Assembly: GCA_017591395.1 (NCBI GenBank)
Contig: WEDG01004142.1
Span: 1 to 64,000 of the forward strand
DNA from: Schistocephalus solidus
Lineage: Eukaryota; Platyhelminthes; Cestoda; Diphyllobothriidea; Diphyllobothriidae
Direction: 5' to 3'
DNA length: 64,000 bases
Position numbers and translations under genes: made by a program. How positions within the stretch are numbered: the stretch's first letter is position 1; each line of letters opens with the position of its first letter. The notes below the pieces were generated by a model. It saw only the letters and a program-made list of their open reading frames with translations, made no database searches and was not told the DNA's origin. This document shows positions 1 through 12,199 of the stretch, in pieces.

Positions 1-299
1 CTTGTACGGATCCTGTTGATACCTCTGTGACCCGGGACTCCCCCTGCTGTTCGCTCGATTAGACGGTCTCTCTGAAGTTATTTTTTAAGTGTTCCCATGC
101 AGTCTGAAATACTCCTTATGGCATCCACTGCGAATAATTACCTACGCTCTTATGTTTAATATTCATGAACATTCATCAATTCTTCGTTAATTGTACGAGC
201 AGCATCGGGACTTCGTTGGAAGAAAAGCCTAGTATGACGGCCTTTGCATTTAAGCTTGGCACTCTTTCCCTTTATAATTGCAATCAAGGTTGAGAAAAG

Positions 300-447
300 T
301 TCACCAAGCGTGTGATTACTGCAAAACGGCTTATTTTTCGTTATCAGTTAGCCAATTCCAACCTCAGTTTGTGCACCACCCGAGGCTCGAAACCGCGACC
401 TGTTGATTGGAAGTACAGCGATCTAACCATTGAGCCATGGGTTCGTT
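300..447 (-). repeat. tRNA-derived SINE copy (family S), minus strand
   Basis: Read on the minus strand, it starts with a tRNA-like head. An A-box-like TGGCTCAATGG and a B-box-like GGTTTCGAGCC are visible. A degraded form of the family body (tatgactggctgatga..taagcc) follows. Same family as the copies at 716, 1636, 44176-44945, 51555 and 53776. Confidence 0.7.
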
Positions 448-715
448 GTCTTGTTGGTTTGGATTGCGACTATTGACGTTGGCGCATGGGTGCCTCACCG
501 ATCGATTACAGGACTCGCTTGTCCCGTGGACATACCGAAAACTGAAGCCTGCCCAAAGCTATTCGACTATCTCAATTCTATCCTATCAGACACAATCTCA
601 GAAAAGTTGGAAAGGCAAAATCTTCTAAAAGCGATTAACAGGAAGCACATGAGTAATCCCCAATTAAAGGCAGGCCCTCTTCTTAAATCAGAAAGCAGTT
701 CGAATTCATAAAGGT

Positions 716-985
716 AATAATTGCAGTGGGTTAGAGCGTTGGACTTCTGATCAACGGGTTTCGGGTTAAATTTTCGGTGCTGCACCAACTAGAGTTGGGT
801 ATGACTGACTGACGTCGGCTAATAAGCCATAAATGACCATTACAGTTTCCCTTGACTTTACCTGCAATATACATCTGCCTACTCTACTACTAGCTGTAGT
901 GTGGCTGCTGGCGGGGCTTCAGAGTGAGCCCCGTTCCGTTAGTGGGTTAGCCCTTTTTGTTTGCTCTCCCTTCATGTGGACATTT
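716..985 (+). repeat. tRNA-derived SINE copy (family S)
   Basis: A degraded tRNA-like head (gtgggttagagcgttgg ... gggttaaat) is followed by the family body: gggtatgactgactgac, gctaataagcc, gaccattacagtttcccttg. Its 3' part (ctactactagctgtagtg ... gcggggcttcagagtgagcc) matches the copy at 53776-54060, showing a second body type different from the tandem units at 44 kb. Confidence 0.75.
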
Positions 986-1635
986 TCTGTATTTTTATAC
1001 TACTCTCACTATTTCTCTTTGATATATTGATATTTTTCGCTGCTTTGTTTGTCTGAACTATGGCTATGTGATCATCTCTAAAGTACGTTTGCACATTTTT
1101 GAATGAAGTTAAAGTAAAAGATGTACAGAACAAAAACCTTTCCTCCGAATGCTCTCTTCTGTCACCGATTTTTCTTATACTGTTTTATTGGATACAACAA
1201 TAAAATGATACTTAACAATAGTCAAACAATTTGCTGAGTTAATTCTTGAGGATGTTACTCATCTTCTCCACTGCGAGCTCATTTTCATGAAGTCTTTCCA
1301 TCCCATGTGCCGAGGCTTTCGTCTTATTGCTTGCCATATATCGGCATATCAGTGCTCTGTTTTGTCATTTCTTGCACGCTAACTTACGTGTGAAGAGATT
1401 TAAATACAGAAGCTAAGAATTTAACTGTCTTTCCCCAATAGATTTCCATTTGAAGCCTCTTGATTCTTACATCCTCTATATACTTATCCAATTCTCTCAG
1501 TGAGTGGAGCCGTTTTTCCTGAAATTTTGAATGATACTTTAAAAATTAAGCATTTACCGATCCCTCTCTATTACTGATCGGTGAGCGTTCAGTAACGAAT
1601 GCAGTCAATATTACCTATCTAAACTTGGATGACAA
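986..1635. other. No recognisable gene
   Basis: AT-rich, with no ORF above background and no family motif seen. Confidence 0.5.
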
Positions 1636-1815
1636 CGAACCAGTGGCTCATTTTTTAGAGATTTGGACTTCTGAATAACGGGCTGTGGATTCAATCTTCG
1701 GGTGTGCACCACCTGGGGTTCGGTATGACTGGCTGATGACAGCTAATAAGCCAGCAATGTTCATTCCAGTCTCCCTTTTCGTTGTCTGCAGTATTACATC
1801 CGCTCTCTCTTATTT
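1636..1815 (+). repeat. tRNA-derived SINE copy (family S)
   Basis: Head ccagtggctcat...ttagag, then B-box remnant, then ggtatgactggctgatgaca, gctaataagcc and ttcattccagtctccctt. Diverged but collinear with the 44-kb tandem units. Confidence 0.75.
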
Positions 1816-3100
1816 TTGATGGCAATCATAATATTACTTGGGTCAGTTAATTATGTCAGGGATTCTGGCTCATCCACACCTGTAAATGTAAAAGGCGAGA
1901 TGTTTCTTTTGTCGAGTGGAAATATACTTATGTCGGTCGGTTTACTAATGCTGTCAATTTCTCTCCGTTACCCTGAGCATTTCGTTGTCAGCGCAGGGAA
2001 AAATTCGGCATAACGAGAATTAGAAAACGCCACAAGAAGAGCTTGAAGTCAAAGCCAACTCCGTTGGAGATCTCAGTGCATTTACTTTACAATGTGACCC
2101 TAGTAGGCAAATGATCCCCATGTTCTCCAGAATTGCGTAGTTGTCCATAGTTAAACCGAATCGAATGCTACTAAGCCAAATAAATCAATGTCTCTTGACT
2201 TTTAGATATTTCAAAAGCTGCTTATTCGAAACCGTTTGCGCAACCTTCGAACTAAGCAAAATGACTGATGAGAATTCGGAAACTTTGCAAACATGGCCGA
2301 GTAATTTTGTGTTGTTCAACAAAGGAGCGGTTAATTTGCTTCTGTGCTGAAAACTCCACCTCCGAAACTCTTCTGTGCAGTTTTTTAGCCATAACATCTT
2401 AAACGCTGAGAATTGGTCATGGAAATTTAGACGAGACGGGCAGACGGAGAAGGCAACCTGGCTACAGAGGAGCATTGCCCACAAACGTCGAGACTTTGAG
2501 GTTGGCATACACACGGGCGAGATACGCACCTGCAGTCGCAATTAGTTGATGCGCGTATTGAACAGTGTCTTTGAGCACCATGCCGATCACTTATCATTAG
2601 AAGAAACGACAGAAATGTAGAAAATGGATTCTACTTATAAGAAGGACATAAAGGTATGAAAGGGCACAATAGAAAATAAGGAAGGGAGCGTTACATGTAG
2701 ATATGTCCCGTATGGAGTGTGGGGAATTCTGTTCTGTCCGTTTGATAACCGGTGGGGAGTGCAAAACTGTGGGCAACTGCAGGGTCGGGATGAGGGGATG
2801 CTGACATTGAATGGGGGATACCGATAGGATATGCAGCGACGGTAACCGTGGGTATGGGGGGTCAGCTTTTGAGAGTGGAAGGGGGCACCTGCATCTTCCC
2901 CGAGATTGGATCTCTCCAGTCCCATCCGGGATCCGCTCGAAAAGTGTTCCCAGTCCATTCAAATAATTTTGTTGGAACTGTGGTCTGTTACAAGGGTACA
3001 GATGTTCACTGTGTATGGAAGTCAAACAAGAAGACTCAGCCACCTCCACTTCAGTTGCCTCTGAAGAACATAAAAGATGAACTTGTTGCTTTTTACTCGC
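1816..3100. other. No recognisable gene
   Basis: Several short overlapping ORFs on both strands (up to 150 codons, minus strand, 2597-3049) have no recognisable domain and shadow one another. I see no splice-supported coding. Confidence 0.5.
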
Positions 3101-3260
3101 CTCAGTAATTAATTGCTAACTTGGAGTAAGTCAGATGGTTTTAGCTTTAAAGGTTCATTCGGAAGTTCAATATGAATATATAAGCCGAAGTCTATCAGCC
3201 GCAGCAGAAACAAGTGCGTAATATTCATAACCTACCACAGGCAGTCAGTGGTTTATTAAT
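3100..3260 (+). repeat. Dispersed repeat, paired with 55197-55355
   Basis: The segment starting ttaattgctaacttgg and ending in ggcagtcagt aligns collinearly, with many substitutions, to 55197-55355 (ttaatagctaacttgg ... ggcagccagt). An inverted short match to its start lies at 55483-55515. Class unknown. Confidence 0.5.
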
Positions 3261-4839
3261 CAGTTGCAGGATAAATCCTGCTGACAGCCCATGTCTTATC
3301 TTGAAGCTTCGACAAGTGTTTCACTGAAGTTCTGCCAATTTATAGATAGATAGATAAATAGATGTTTTATTTGAGTACCCGAGAGGGCGATTTCACTGGA
3401 TAAAAATCAATTTAAACGAATGTGAACTCTTGTACAGTTCAGTTTGAATAGTAGGTCTGTTTTTGGTGAAAACAACTGACACCAATCAGTGCGGTCGAAA
3501 AAATTAGATAAGAGAGCAGACAAATGATAAAAACGCCTTGGGCATTTTTATGGAAGAAGCATATCTTGAATGGGTTTTGTGGGATTTTAAGGAGAAAAAA
3601 GTTGTCGCTTCTAGGTGAAAAACATACGCGTTTGGTAGGAACAACATGCTGGTGAGAGCGTATGAGCTTTCAAAACGCTCCTCATCGTAGGCGATATTAT
3701 TTAACGTCAGAGGCTACTTTTCAGCACCGCAGGTGTGATACCAATACGTATCGACTGGTAATAAGCGTAACCGTCAAGGATTCTAGAAAGGGGAAACCTT
3801 CGCAGGCATCATCCGTACGCTTAGGGTCGAACGAGAGTTGCGAGGATTTTGGTCCATCAGTGGTTCCCCCAGCGTGCCCGGTGGGCTTTCTGGTAGATGG
3901 TTGCTCGAAAAGATTACAGTTTAATAACCATCGTCCTCATTATACTCATAATTTCGTGGTTCATTCCACTGCGATGGAACAAACATGACGTGATGATGCT
4001 CAAAGAGCGCCTAGCTGAGCTTAGCTGAGCAATCGCTGCGGCTATTCGCCGACCATGCGAAAATATCGTCGCTGCAAGGAGACCAGGAAAACCTATCTCA
4101 GGCACATTAAAATGAACCCTAAGATCTGAAGAAAGCCTGCTGAAGCTCGAAATGGGTTTGGAACTACTTTAAGGGCTGGAGCGGCCATATTTAAAACTGA
4201 CCGAATAGCAGCTAAGAAAGCAATGGGGGAAGTCGCAAAACTTTTTTCTACGCCACAATGATGCAAGCGACCAAGCATCGTCTCTTGTAATCTGACACTT
4301 TGAGTGTGGATCGGTCTCTTTGAGCACCAATGGAGCCAGTACCATGTAAAAAGACGAAACCATCCCAATTTTATTGCAAACTTCTTCTTTCAGCACTACT
4401 AATATCACCAGTGAGTATATTTATGCCATTCTACAAAATGCTACTTTCATTGAACTTACCAGTAGCAATATGGGCTTAATCAGAAACTGCCCCTATTGCA
4501 AACTGCAGCTAAAAGTTCTAATATGCACTCACCTCACCTGCTTGCAATGTCACAGGACACTCAGAAATAGAATATGTCTTTTCCACCGCAGGAGGATGCA
4601 CCACATTATCATCATAACCAGTCCACTTCCTGCGTTGGAAACCTGTAGTACCACCAACGTCATAAACAATGATAGGATTTCCATCACCAAAGGCTCGGCA
4701 GCAACAGTTCCAGTCCATTTCTCCGCCACCACACATTTTCATCACACATCGGCCTGGTCAACCACCTCCGAATTCATCATACTAAGACCAGCGAACCAAT
4801 TTCATAAGCCCCAATAGGAACGTTTGACTGTCGAGTTCA
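3261..4839. other. No recognisable gene; small GATA microsatellite and family C fragment
   Basis: A short (GATA)n-like run occurs near 3340-3362. At 3835-3905 the phrase ending ttcccccagcg ... tttctggtagatgg resembles the repeat at 45010-45150. A 147-codon open frame at 4374-4817 has no recognisable domain. Confidence 0.45.
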
Positions 4840-5045
4840 TCTATGTCCAGCGCGTGAGTCAGAAGGCTGAAAGAAAGCGCGTTAACTCGCGCGTGAATTT
4901 GTTTTGTTAATAGTAGACTTGCATCGCATTTACTGCACTCCCTTTTCCCTCACCCGCCTGTCTCCGGACAAAATAGAGTCAAGAAGACCGGAGGTGGAAT
5001 CGAATGCCGATGACTGGCACGAAAAAAATCCGCATATTGGCGTAC
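4840..5045 (-). repeat. Dispersed repeat family B, minus strand, diverged
   Basis: It includes gcgcgtgaatttgtttt, gtcaagaagaccggagg and intervening sequence collinear with the minus-strand family B copy at 46910-47165. Class undetermined; see the 42235-42720 entry for the longest copy. Confidence 0.6.
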
Positions 5046-6129
5046 CACCAAGCTCCCTGCTCTACAAAAGACCACTTGGCAAGGATTTTAACACAGTAAT
5101 AAGAGGATACGGGTGCTGGCGTGGATTTCAGCTCATACAGCCCGGACCTTCGGGCCCCTGCATCCATCAAACACCACCTGGTCACAGCCTACACTTGGCC
5201 AGATTTTGCACAACAAGAAGTGTATAGGGGTAGAGGAGACGGATTCCGCCAACACTGTCAGAAGACATTCAATTTACTTCAGTTTTATTAGGTGAGATAT
5301 GGGCTAATGGTTCAGAATTGCCTATTGGGTACGAAAAGGTAAAGGAAAAAAAACAGCGATAAATAAAGAAAATCAGTGACCGCATCTTGTGATCGGTTCG
5401 AGTAAGAATCCGAACCTGCATACCAATAAACTTAACTTTCCATCAATCGCTGATTATTATTATTCAGAAAAAGAGATTTTTGCATAATTGCATGTGCCAA
5501 GCACTAAGGCAGCGTAAATACATGCAGGCATAAACTAGAACATGTACTTAACAAAGTATAATAAGGGGTAATTGCCATACAACCCTTTAAGTTTTGTCAA
5601 TTCCTGTGGCTTATACATGAGCAACTTGCTGCATGTCCACTTTATCTGTAAATGAATTCGAAAATGAGGAGATGGCCAGATCAGTAAGCACAGCCTCTGA
5701 AGCTGCCACAACTCTGTTACTAAAAAACATCCTCCACGGATACCAGGTTTCCCAGTGCGTAATTTTAGAGGACGTGTTAATCTTAGGAACGGAGCAAAAG
5801 TTCAGGTTATGCATTATTCTGAAAGGTAATATGAGATGCCCTCCTTAATGCATGTCGGACAGTGTTATCGCCTAACTGAAAACGAGGAGCATTTACGAGA
5901 ATATAATAAATAGCAAAACATTTGCAAAGGTAAGGCTGCAAGGTTCCGAGTGAATTTCGAATTGAGCATATGGCAAAACTCGCTGGAAAACCCAAAATCT
6001 TATATGGCTACAGGCGTAGAAATAAAGGAACCCGAGCTCAAATCCCTGTTCTCATGTACGCAGACGCAGCATTGGGGGTTGATAACCACGTCAAGGAGTC
6101 CATTCTGACAAATTCCTTTATGTCAGTCT
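5046..6129. other. No recognisable gene
   Basis: Scattered short ORFs only (for example 71 codons at 5633-5848), with no domain or repeat match seen by eye. Confidence 0.45.
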
Positions 6130-6480
6130 TCTTAGGAGGAGCCGTCCTAACCGATCCACTACAACACCACCATGACGGCTTTTCCCGCGCTGCACTATCG
6201 ATCCACTCATATAGCTTGCAAGCGATGTTCGCGCGCGAGCTACTGACAGGATACGTTATAGTGCCAGTTGATATGCTACCCACTGAAGACCACTGGTTGA
6301 TTGATCCGATCACCGTCTGACTTTGAACATTCGTGCTTCCTTTGTTTGCCTTAAAGATCACTGTTAATACATGGCAATACACTTCCATTCTTCGTACCTT
6401 GCTGTTCAGTTCTTCTTTGGGAATTCGATTGACGCGTTGTTTGACGGGCGACCATCAAGACTCGTGGCAAGATCATAACA
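6130..6480 (+). repeat. 5' LTR of the Ty3/gypsy element
   Basis: About 351 bp, ending CATAACA. It aligns end to end with 10366-10718 and with the solo LTR 47818-48170. The terminal TG is mutated to TC in this copy. A candidate primer-binding site begins TGGTGACGCAG at 6483, just before the gag ATG. Confidence 0.88.
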
Positions 6481-6501
6481 ATTGGTGACGCAGAACTCAA
6501 T

Positions 6502-6807
6502 ATGTCTATTTCAGCGGAGCAATTTCTGTCTATCCTGCAGCAACAACAGACTCAGTTCGAGGCAGCCCACTTGAAGATGATGGAATTCATGATGCAACAA
6601 TTCAGTTTGCATTTTACTGATCCAGAATCCTTTGGGAAACAGTCCACGTCAATGGACGCAGTTGCTGCTTGCATCACTGAATTTATTTACGATCCCGATT
6701 CGGGTGTGTCTTTCGATGCCTGTATTAAGCATTGGGAAGATATTTTCCACGTGGAATTTGCCAAAGCCGATGCTGCATGGAAGGTGCTCCGATTATTACG
6801 CAAATAG
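6502..6807 (+). pseudogene. gag remnant of the Ty3/gypsy element
   Basis: Open for 101 codons from an ATG about 20 bp after the 5' LTR, then a stop. Gln-rich N-terminus (LQQQQTQFE) typical of gag of this class. Homology appears to continue in other frames to the knuckle CHKRGHKEDHC near 7085-7120, where the first Cys of the knuckle is replaced by Arg. Not expected to make a functional capsid protein. Confidence 0.75.
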
Positions 6808-7599
6808 GGCACCAAAGAGCACGAGCTGTACACTGACATGCTCCTGTCAAAGAACCTTCATAATTTCACGTTCGATGAAACCGTTAAGCAACTTTCAGAG
6901 AACTTCGGGGAGAAGTCATCACTGTTCAATATTCTTTACCAGTACTGTTAACATCTGAAAAACGATACATACGATTTTCTGACGCTCGTCAATATTGTTA
7001 ACCATGATTGTGAAAATTTCAAGCTGCGAACGATGACAGAAGATCAATTTAAGTGCCTAAGAAGCACATTCGTCCGAAATGCCACAAGAGAGGTCACAAG
7101 GAAGATCACTGTCCGGCAGGCCAAACCTTCGAATCCAGGGTATTCAATAGGAAGACGAGGCAGCCCAAATGGCCTTCATCCTATTTCGTTCCAAAGTCTC
7201 ACTCCATTCTGGTTACCTTTAAGACTGAATTTGAAGCACGGAGAAAGTACGTGAAGGTTATTATCAATGGTAAACCAGTACGCCTCCAGCTCAATACGAC
7301 CTCAGACATCAGAATCTTCTCCAAGCGTACTTGGCACATGATTGGCCACCCTGCGATGAGCAAATCGAACAAGAAGGCGCTGAATGTTTCTGGAGCAATT
7401 CTCCGGCTTACGAGTGAGCTTGAATGTGACGTTTTTTGATGGCATTCAATTCAAAGGAACATGCTTACTCACTAACCACCCAAATCTTAACCTACTTGGC
7501 CTTCACTGGATCGAAAGACTCGATCTTCTGGAATTGCCAATTAACCGTGTTCGTAGTAGTGTGCAGTCATCTTGGCCGAGTCCCGTCAAGTCGAATCAT

Positions 7600-8773
7600 C
7601 TGACTGCTAAGCTGATGTTTAATCTACGGGACCAAGATGAAGGTTATTCTATGTATTCAACCGAATACAAAACCTGTGTTCCGACCAAAACGGCCAGTAC
7701 CTTATGCCACATTTACAGAAGTCAACCAAGAACTTCCGCACCTGCAGCAAATTGGTATGCTTCAGCCAGTTAATTACTCCGCATGGGCCGCGCCGATTGT
7801 GGCCGTTATAGAAGGCTACCGGCAACGTTCGAACCTGTGCGGATTTCTTTACCGGTCGCAATGCCACACTGGACACACATCAGTATCCCCTACAGTGCCG
7901 GACGTTCTTTTTTGCTAAGCTAAATAGTGGAACTTGTCTCTTCAAACTTTATTTATCTGATACCTAACTCCAACTCGAGGTAGATTAACAAACCCAAGAG
8001 TTTCTGACTATTAACACTCATCGTGGCTTGCTCCAGCTCACCCGCTTGTCATTTTGTGCTAAGACTGCTCCTGCCATCTTCCAGCAAACCATGGATGGCA
8101 TGTTGACGGGTACTGAAGGAACCGCTGCCTATCTGGATGATATCATCGTCACTGGCTCAAATAAAGATGAATTGTTGCAATGCCTGGAAACAGTCCTCAG
8201 TTGAATTCAAGAATATGGCCTCCACCTGTGTCTGGACAACTTATATTTTTTCATGCCTTCTGTGAAATACCTTGGTTTACGAATCAACCAAGAAGGTTTT
8301 CACCCAGACTCAGATAACACTGATACCATCAAGCAGATGCCACCACCAAAGGACGTAAATTCCTTACACTCTTTCTTGGGTCTGGTGAGTCACTACAGCT
8401 CGTTCCTTCTGGAGATGCACTGCCTTCGTCCTCTAATGAATGAACTTCTTAAGAAAGATGTCAAATTGGCTTGGTCTTGAGAATGTCAAAAGCCTTCGAA
8501 GAAGTGAAAAGAATGTTGTGCCCTGACTTGCAGCTTACATGCTTCAACCACGATCTGAAGATTTTCGTTGCAGCGGATGCCTCTTACTATGAAATTGGCG
8601 CTTTAATTTTACACATCTTCCCCGAAAACACAGAAAAGCTTGTTAGTTATGCAGTAAGGTCACTAACTTCTGCTAGACGCAACTGCAGACAGATCAAGAA
8701 GGAGGCCTTGGCTATCATCTTTGCCGTGAAGAAGTTTCATAAGATGTTTATGGCCGCGATTTCACCCTTCTAA
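7600..8773 (+). pseudogene. Reverse transcriptase and RNase H remnant of the Ty3/gypsy element
   Basis: Broken into several frames. The start resembles the RT lead-in (KPVFRPKRPVPYA near 7665). The YLDD catalytic box (8130-8141) is intact, followed by KYLGLRINQEG (about 8265). The RNase H part reads FVAADASYYEIGA (about 8565), in which the leading Asp is preserved. Stops occur near 7915, 8202 and 8478. Confidence 0.85.
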
Positions 8774-9106
8774 CGGACCATAAGCGTCTTCTTGCACTTT
8801 AAAGGCTCGAAAAAAGGCATTCTTGTGTACTCGGCAAGCCGTCTTCAGCTATGGGCTACTATGCTGCTAGGCTTAGACTTCGATATTCGGTACCAGTTTA
8901 CCACAAACATATGCCAAAAAGACGTACTCTCGCGCTTAAGCAAATCGCGGACAAGCGAGCCTGAGAACACACTCATCATTTCCGTCTCCGTTGAGTCAGA
9001 GGCTCACAGTCTGTTATGGATCCCATTCACGCACTCTCGGTCACTTTTGAGGAAGTCCGAAATGCAACCCAACAGGATCAACTGTTGAGACAGGTCATTA
9101 ATTACC

Positions 9107-9859
9107 ATGGCACTCACTGGTACGCAAAACTTTCTTGAGAAATGCAGCAGTTCTACACAAGGTGACATACTTTTTTCCACCGTTAATGACTATATCCTGT
9201 TCTATAAACTAGTCGCTGTTCCGCAGAAACTGCAACCAAGGATCCTGAAGCAGTTTCATATGGGACATCCGGGCATCAGTCGCATTAAGGCTCTCGCTCG
9301 TAGTTATGTTTGCTGGCCCCACATGCACCATCAATGGGAACAGCTGGTCCGCTCATGCACCAAATGCGCCTTCGCATCAAAGGTGCCAAGAACGACCACA
9401 CTCAAGGCATGACCTGACCCACAAGACCTGTGATCCAGGGTCCGCATAGATTACGCTGGACCAATCACTGGCCAGAACTTTCTTAACGCAGTCGACGCAC
9501 ACAGCAAATGGCCGGAAGTCTTCCACATGGAACGCATGAAAACTTGAGCCACAATCAACCCTCTTTGGCGACTGTTCAGCAGATTTCATTGTCCCGAAAC
9601 GTTGCTGAGCGATAACGGAGGGCAGTTCGCCTAGTTCGCTTTCGCCCGATTCCGCAAGCAGTCAGGCATTAACCACTTGCGTTTGCCGCCATATCACCCG
9701 CAGTCCAACGAAAACGTCGAACGATTCGTCGACAAGTTCAAGCGTGGTCTCCAGAAGTTAAAATGTGAGGGGACAACGGAAGAGGTTCTCGAAGCATCCC
9801 TGCTGACCTCGCAGGTAAACCCAAACCCGAACGCTCCACACGGTGTCTCTCCTGCATAA
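9107..9859 (+). pseudogene. Integrase remnant of the Ty3/gypsy element
   Basis: The zinc-binding HHCC part (HMGHPGISR ... SCTKC) is in one frame to about 9412. The catalytic core follows in other frames: DYAGPITGQ, then DNGGQF, then NENVERFVDKF, giving the expected D, D, E order. Internal stops at several points. A downstream segment (about 10090-10150, VGSDIWVRQANQ) resembles the C-terminal integrase tail of gypsy elements. Confidence 0.85.
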
Positions 9860-10365
9860 ACTTTGATGAGAGAATGCTTCGCAAGCCATGCGACGTAATT
9901 TTTCCGCTTTCATTTGTTAGTGTTGGTTATTCAACGGCCCATCCAACACTGATGTAAAGACAATTCAACCGACGCCATGGAACAAAGCAAAGGTTGTTAT
10001 ATCCGGGTGAGACGCTTCTGGCAAAGGACTACAGGACCAATCAGGAAAAGTGAACACTTGGGCGTATTCACTGGAATTGAGGTGACGTGGTCTACGAGAT
10101 TCGAGTTGGATCAGACATTTGGGTGCGTCAAGCCAATCAGGTGAAACATGCCGAATGTACTCATGCCCCGAATCCAAGCACAAAACTATCACTAAACTAC
10201 TACTGGACACATTCCATCTACCAAAAGAAAGGTCAGAAACTGAAGTTCCAATGTCAAACCGATCCCCTCAACCGTTTAGACACTCGGGACGAAGAAGAAC
10301 GCAAACAGTTCCGTTACAAGTGAATTCACAGATCAAATCGCACGACTCAGCTCAAAGGGAGGAAT

Positions 10366-10718
10366 TTTTAGGAGGAGCCGTCCTAATTGATCCACTCACA
10401 GACCACCCTGACGGCTCTTCCCAAGCTGCACTATCGATCTACCCATATTGCGTGTGCGAGATGGTCGCGCGCGAGCTGCCAATAGGATGAGTCATACTAC
10501 TACTCTGGATGGTACCCACTGAAGACAACTAGCTTATTGGTTCAATCGCCATCTGACCTTGAGCACAGTCGTTCTTCCTTTGTTTACCTTAAATATCGTT
10601 GTAAGCATACGGCAATACACATGTTTTCTTCCGCTCTTGCTGTTCAGTTCTCCTTTGTTGATTCAACCGAGGCTTTGTTTGAGGGGGGAGCATCAAGGCT
10701 TGAGATAACATCATAGCA
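10366..10718 (+). repeat. 3' LTR of the Ty3/gypsy element
   Basis: About 353 bp, collinear with the 5' LTR but with many substitutions, so the insertion is old. Ends CATAGCA. The 5 bp after it do not match the 5 bp before the 5' LTR, so no target duplication survives. Confidence 0.87.
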
Positions 10719-11069
10719 ATGATTCCATATGGAACCTTCTTATTCTTCCTTATCTCTTCCTCCCATAAACCAATTGCACTCAACACCCCTCTCCTCAACA
10801 GTGGAACTGAGCTTTTCGTCGGCAATAGTAAGAGTGGAATCGCTCTGACTAATACCCGCAAAATTTCCGTGTCCAAACCAAATTCTTATACTTGTACTTC
10901 GAAAACTTGCCAACGAATGGTGCAGCCCATTATCTTTTATATTTCGGAAGTCCTTCAAAGAAGGCGAACTCCCGGTGGAAGGAAATATTACCCAGGATTT
11001 TAGGCCCTTTATTTATGCTGCAGATTCAAACGCTACCTATTGATATAAACCGACCAATCGCAACATCGG

Positions 11070-11645
11070 GATTGGGCTCATAAAAAGGCTCTTCAGGCCT
11101 TCGCTCAGTGGTGTTGCACATGGTGCCTTTTTTGGCACAAGTGCTCCATTATTGTTTTTGGCGACAACCATCAGCCCCGCCTAAGTAAAGAGGGTCACGA
11201 CCTAAATGCGCCCGGAGTTATAAAGGATCTGGGCATATCATATTCTAGTAGTCTTAATCTGTCAGAACACTGCGCACTGATTGTTTCGAAAGCACGCCGA
11301 AATATTGGGTTTTTTTCTCAGAAATCTTAAAACCTTCAATATTAGAACCAGCCTTTATAAAATTTATGTCAGACCTGGTCTGGAAAACTGCTCGTTTCTA
11401 TTTAGCCTTCTGCACGCTAGTGAACGGAAAAAGATAGAAGCAGTCCAGCATTTCTTTACTAAAAGAATTTTATCTTCAGAACACCGAAACCTGCCCTGCC
11501 AAAAACGCTGTGAGCTTACTTACCTCGACCCATTTCGGTTTCGTGGATTGCAGAAGGACCTATTTTTTACTGTTTAAACTTTTAAAGTCGTACCTTGAAC
11601 CCTTTTTCTACTCTGAGGCAGCTCAACCACTCTCAGTGCACCTGT
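11070..11645 (+). mobile_element. CR1-like non-LTR retrotransposon fragment (RT C-terminus)
   Basis: A frame from about 11080 to 11577 shows the typical post-RT region: KCSIIVFG, KDLGISYSS, YKIYVRPGLEN, KKIEAVQHFFTKRI and a Cys-containing L-P-C-Q-K-R-C-E-L. This order matches CR1/jockey-type LINE C-terminal thumb sequence. Both ends truncated; no endonuclease or RT core retained. Confidence 0.75.
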
Positions 11646-12199
11646 TATTGAGGTGTCTATTGATTTTGACCTCTAGCACGCACAGTTAGATACCATCCGT
11701 TTTTCAGTAAACGCTTTAGCAATATAAAATAAGCTACCTATACGTATCAACGTTCAGCAAATCTATCTTTTGTTTAAGATAGTTGTCACTTGTTTCCTAC
11801 ATCCATGAATTTTGAGTGCTGACTCGGTGGAATTTCTCTTCCATTCTGATGGCATTCTTAGACTCTGAATCCTGGACCAAGCTACATGCTGAGGGCAATA
11901 TTGTTGGCTCTGCTGTCCATAATCGGCTAATTCTTTAGTCAACAGTGAGCAACCGTTCGCTGACACACATTTTGCTGTTAAAGAATACTGGATCCATAAA
12001 AATGAAGGGATTAGGACTGCACCGTGAACCTGTGTCAACCGTTCTCCGTCCAGAACTTTACTCATTCAATTAGCTTCAGTGTTTTTTCCTGAAAACACTT
12101 GAAAGAACGATCAACAGTTTTTTCACTGGCAGCTGGATCCTCTACTGTATATCTCTTTGACCTTGCCTGTAAACTGGCATTAATAAATATCTTCCGATT
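11646..12199. other. No recognisable gene
   Basis: Contains a minus-strand open frame (11763-12065) with no recognised domain. Confidence 0.4.

Larger units (their letters stand above)
6130..10718 (+). mobile_element. Ty3/gypsy LTR retrotransposon, full-length but degenerate
   Basis: A complete element in the order LTR, primer-binding region, gag, protease, RT, RNase H, integrase, polypurine tract, LTR. Gag start: MSISAEQF at 6502. A zinc-knuckle remnant lies near 7075-7120. The protease reads LQLNTTSD near 7290-7315, so the catalytic D-T/S-G is lost. RT carries YLDD at 8130-8141. An RNase H-like segment spans 8480-8770. The integrase HHCC region lies near 9250-9400, DNGGQF near 9610, and NENVERF near 9705. 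A purine-rich tract (caaagggagga) sits just before the 3' LTR. Many frameshifts and stops split the ORFs. Related in layout to flatworm gypsy elements; lineage not assigned. Confidence 0.93.

Noticed and set aside
430..711. 93-codon frame near the left edge
   Set aside because: It starts inside a minus-strand SINE head and shows no domain. Probably chance.
4374..4817. 147-codon plus-strand frame with scattered Cys and His
   Set aside because: No domain match or splice context, the Cys/His spacing is irregular, and an opposing open frame covers the same bases.
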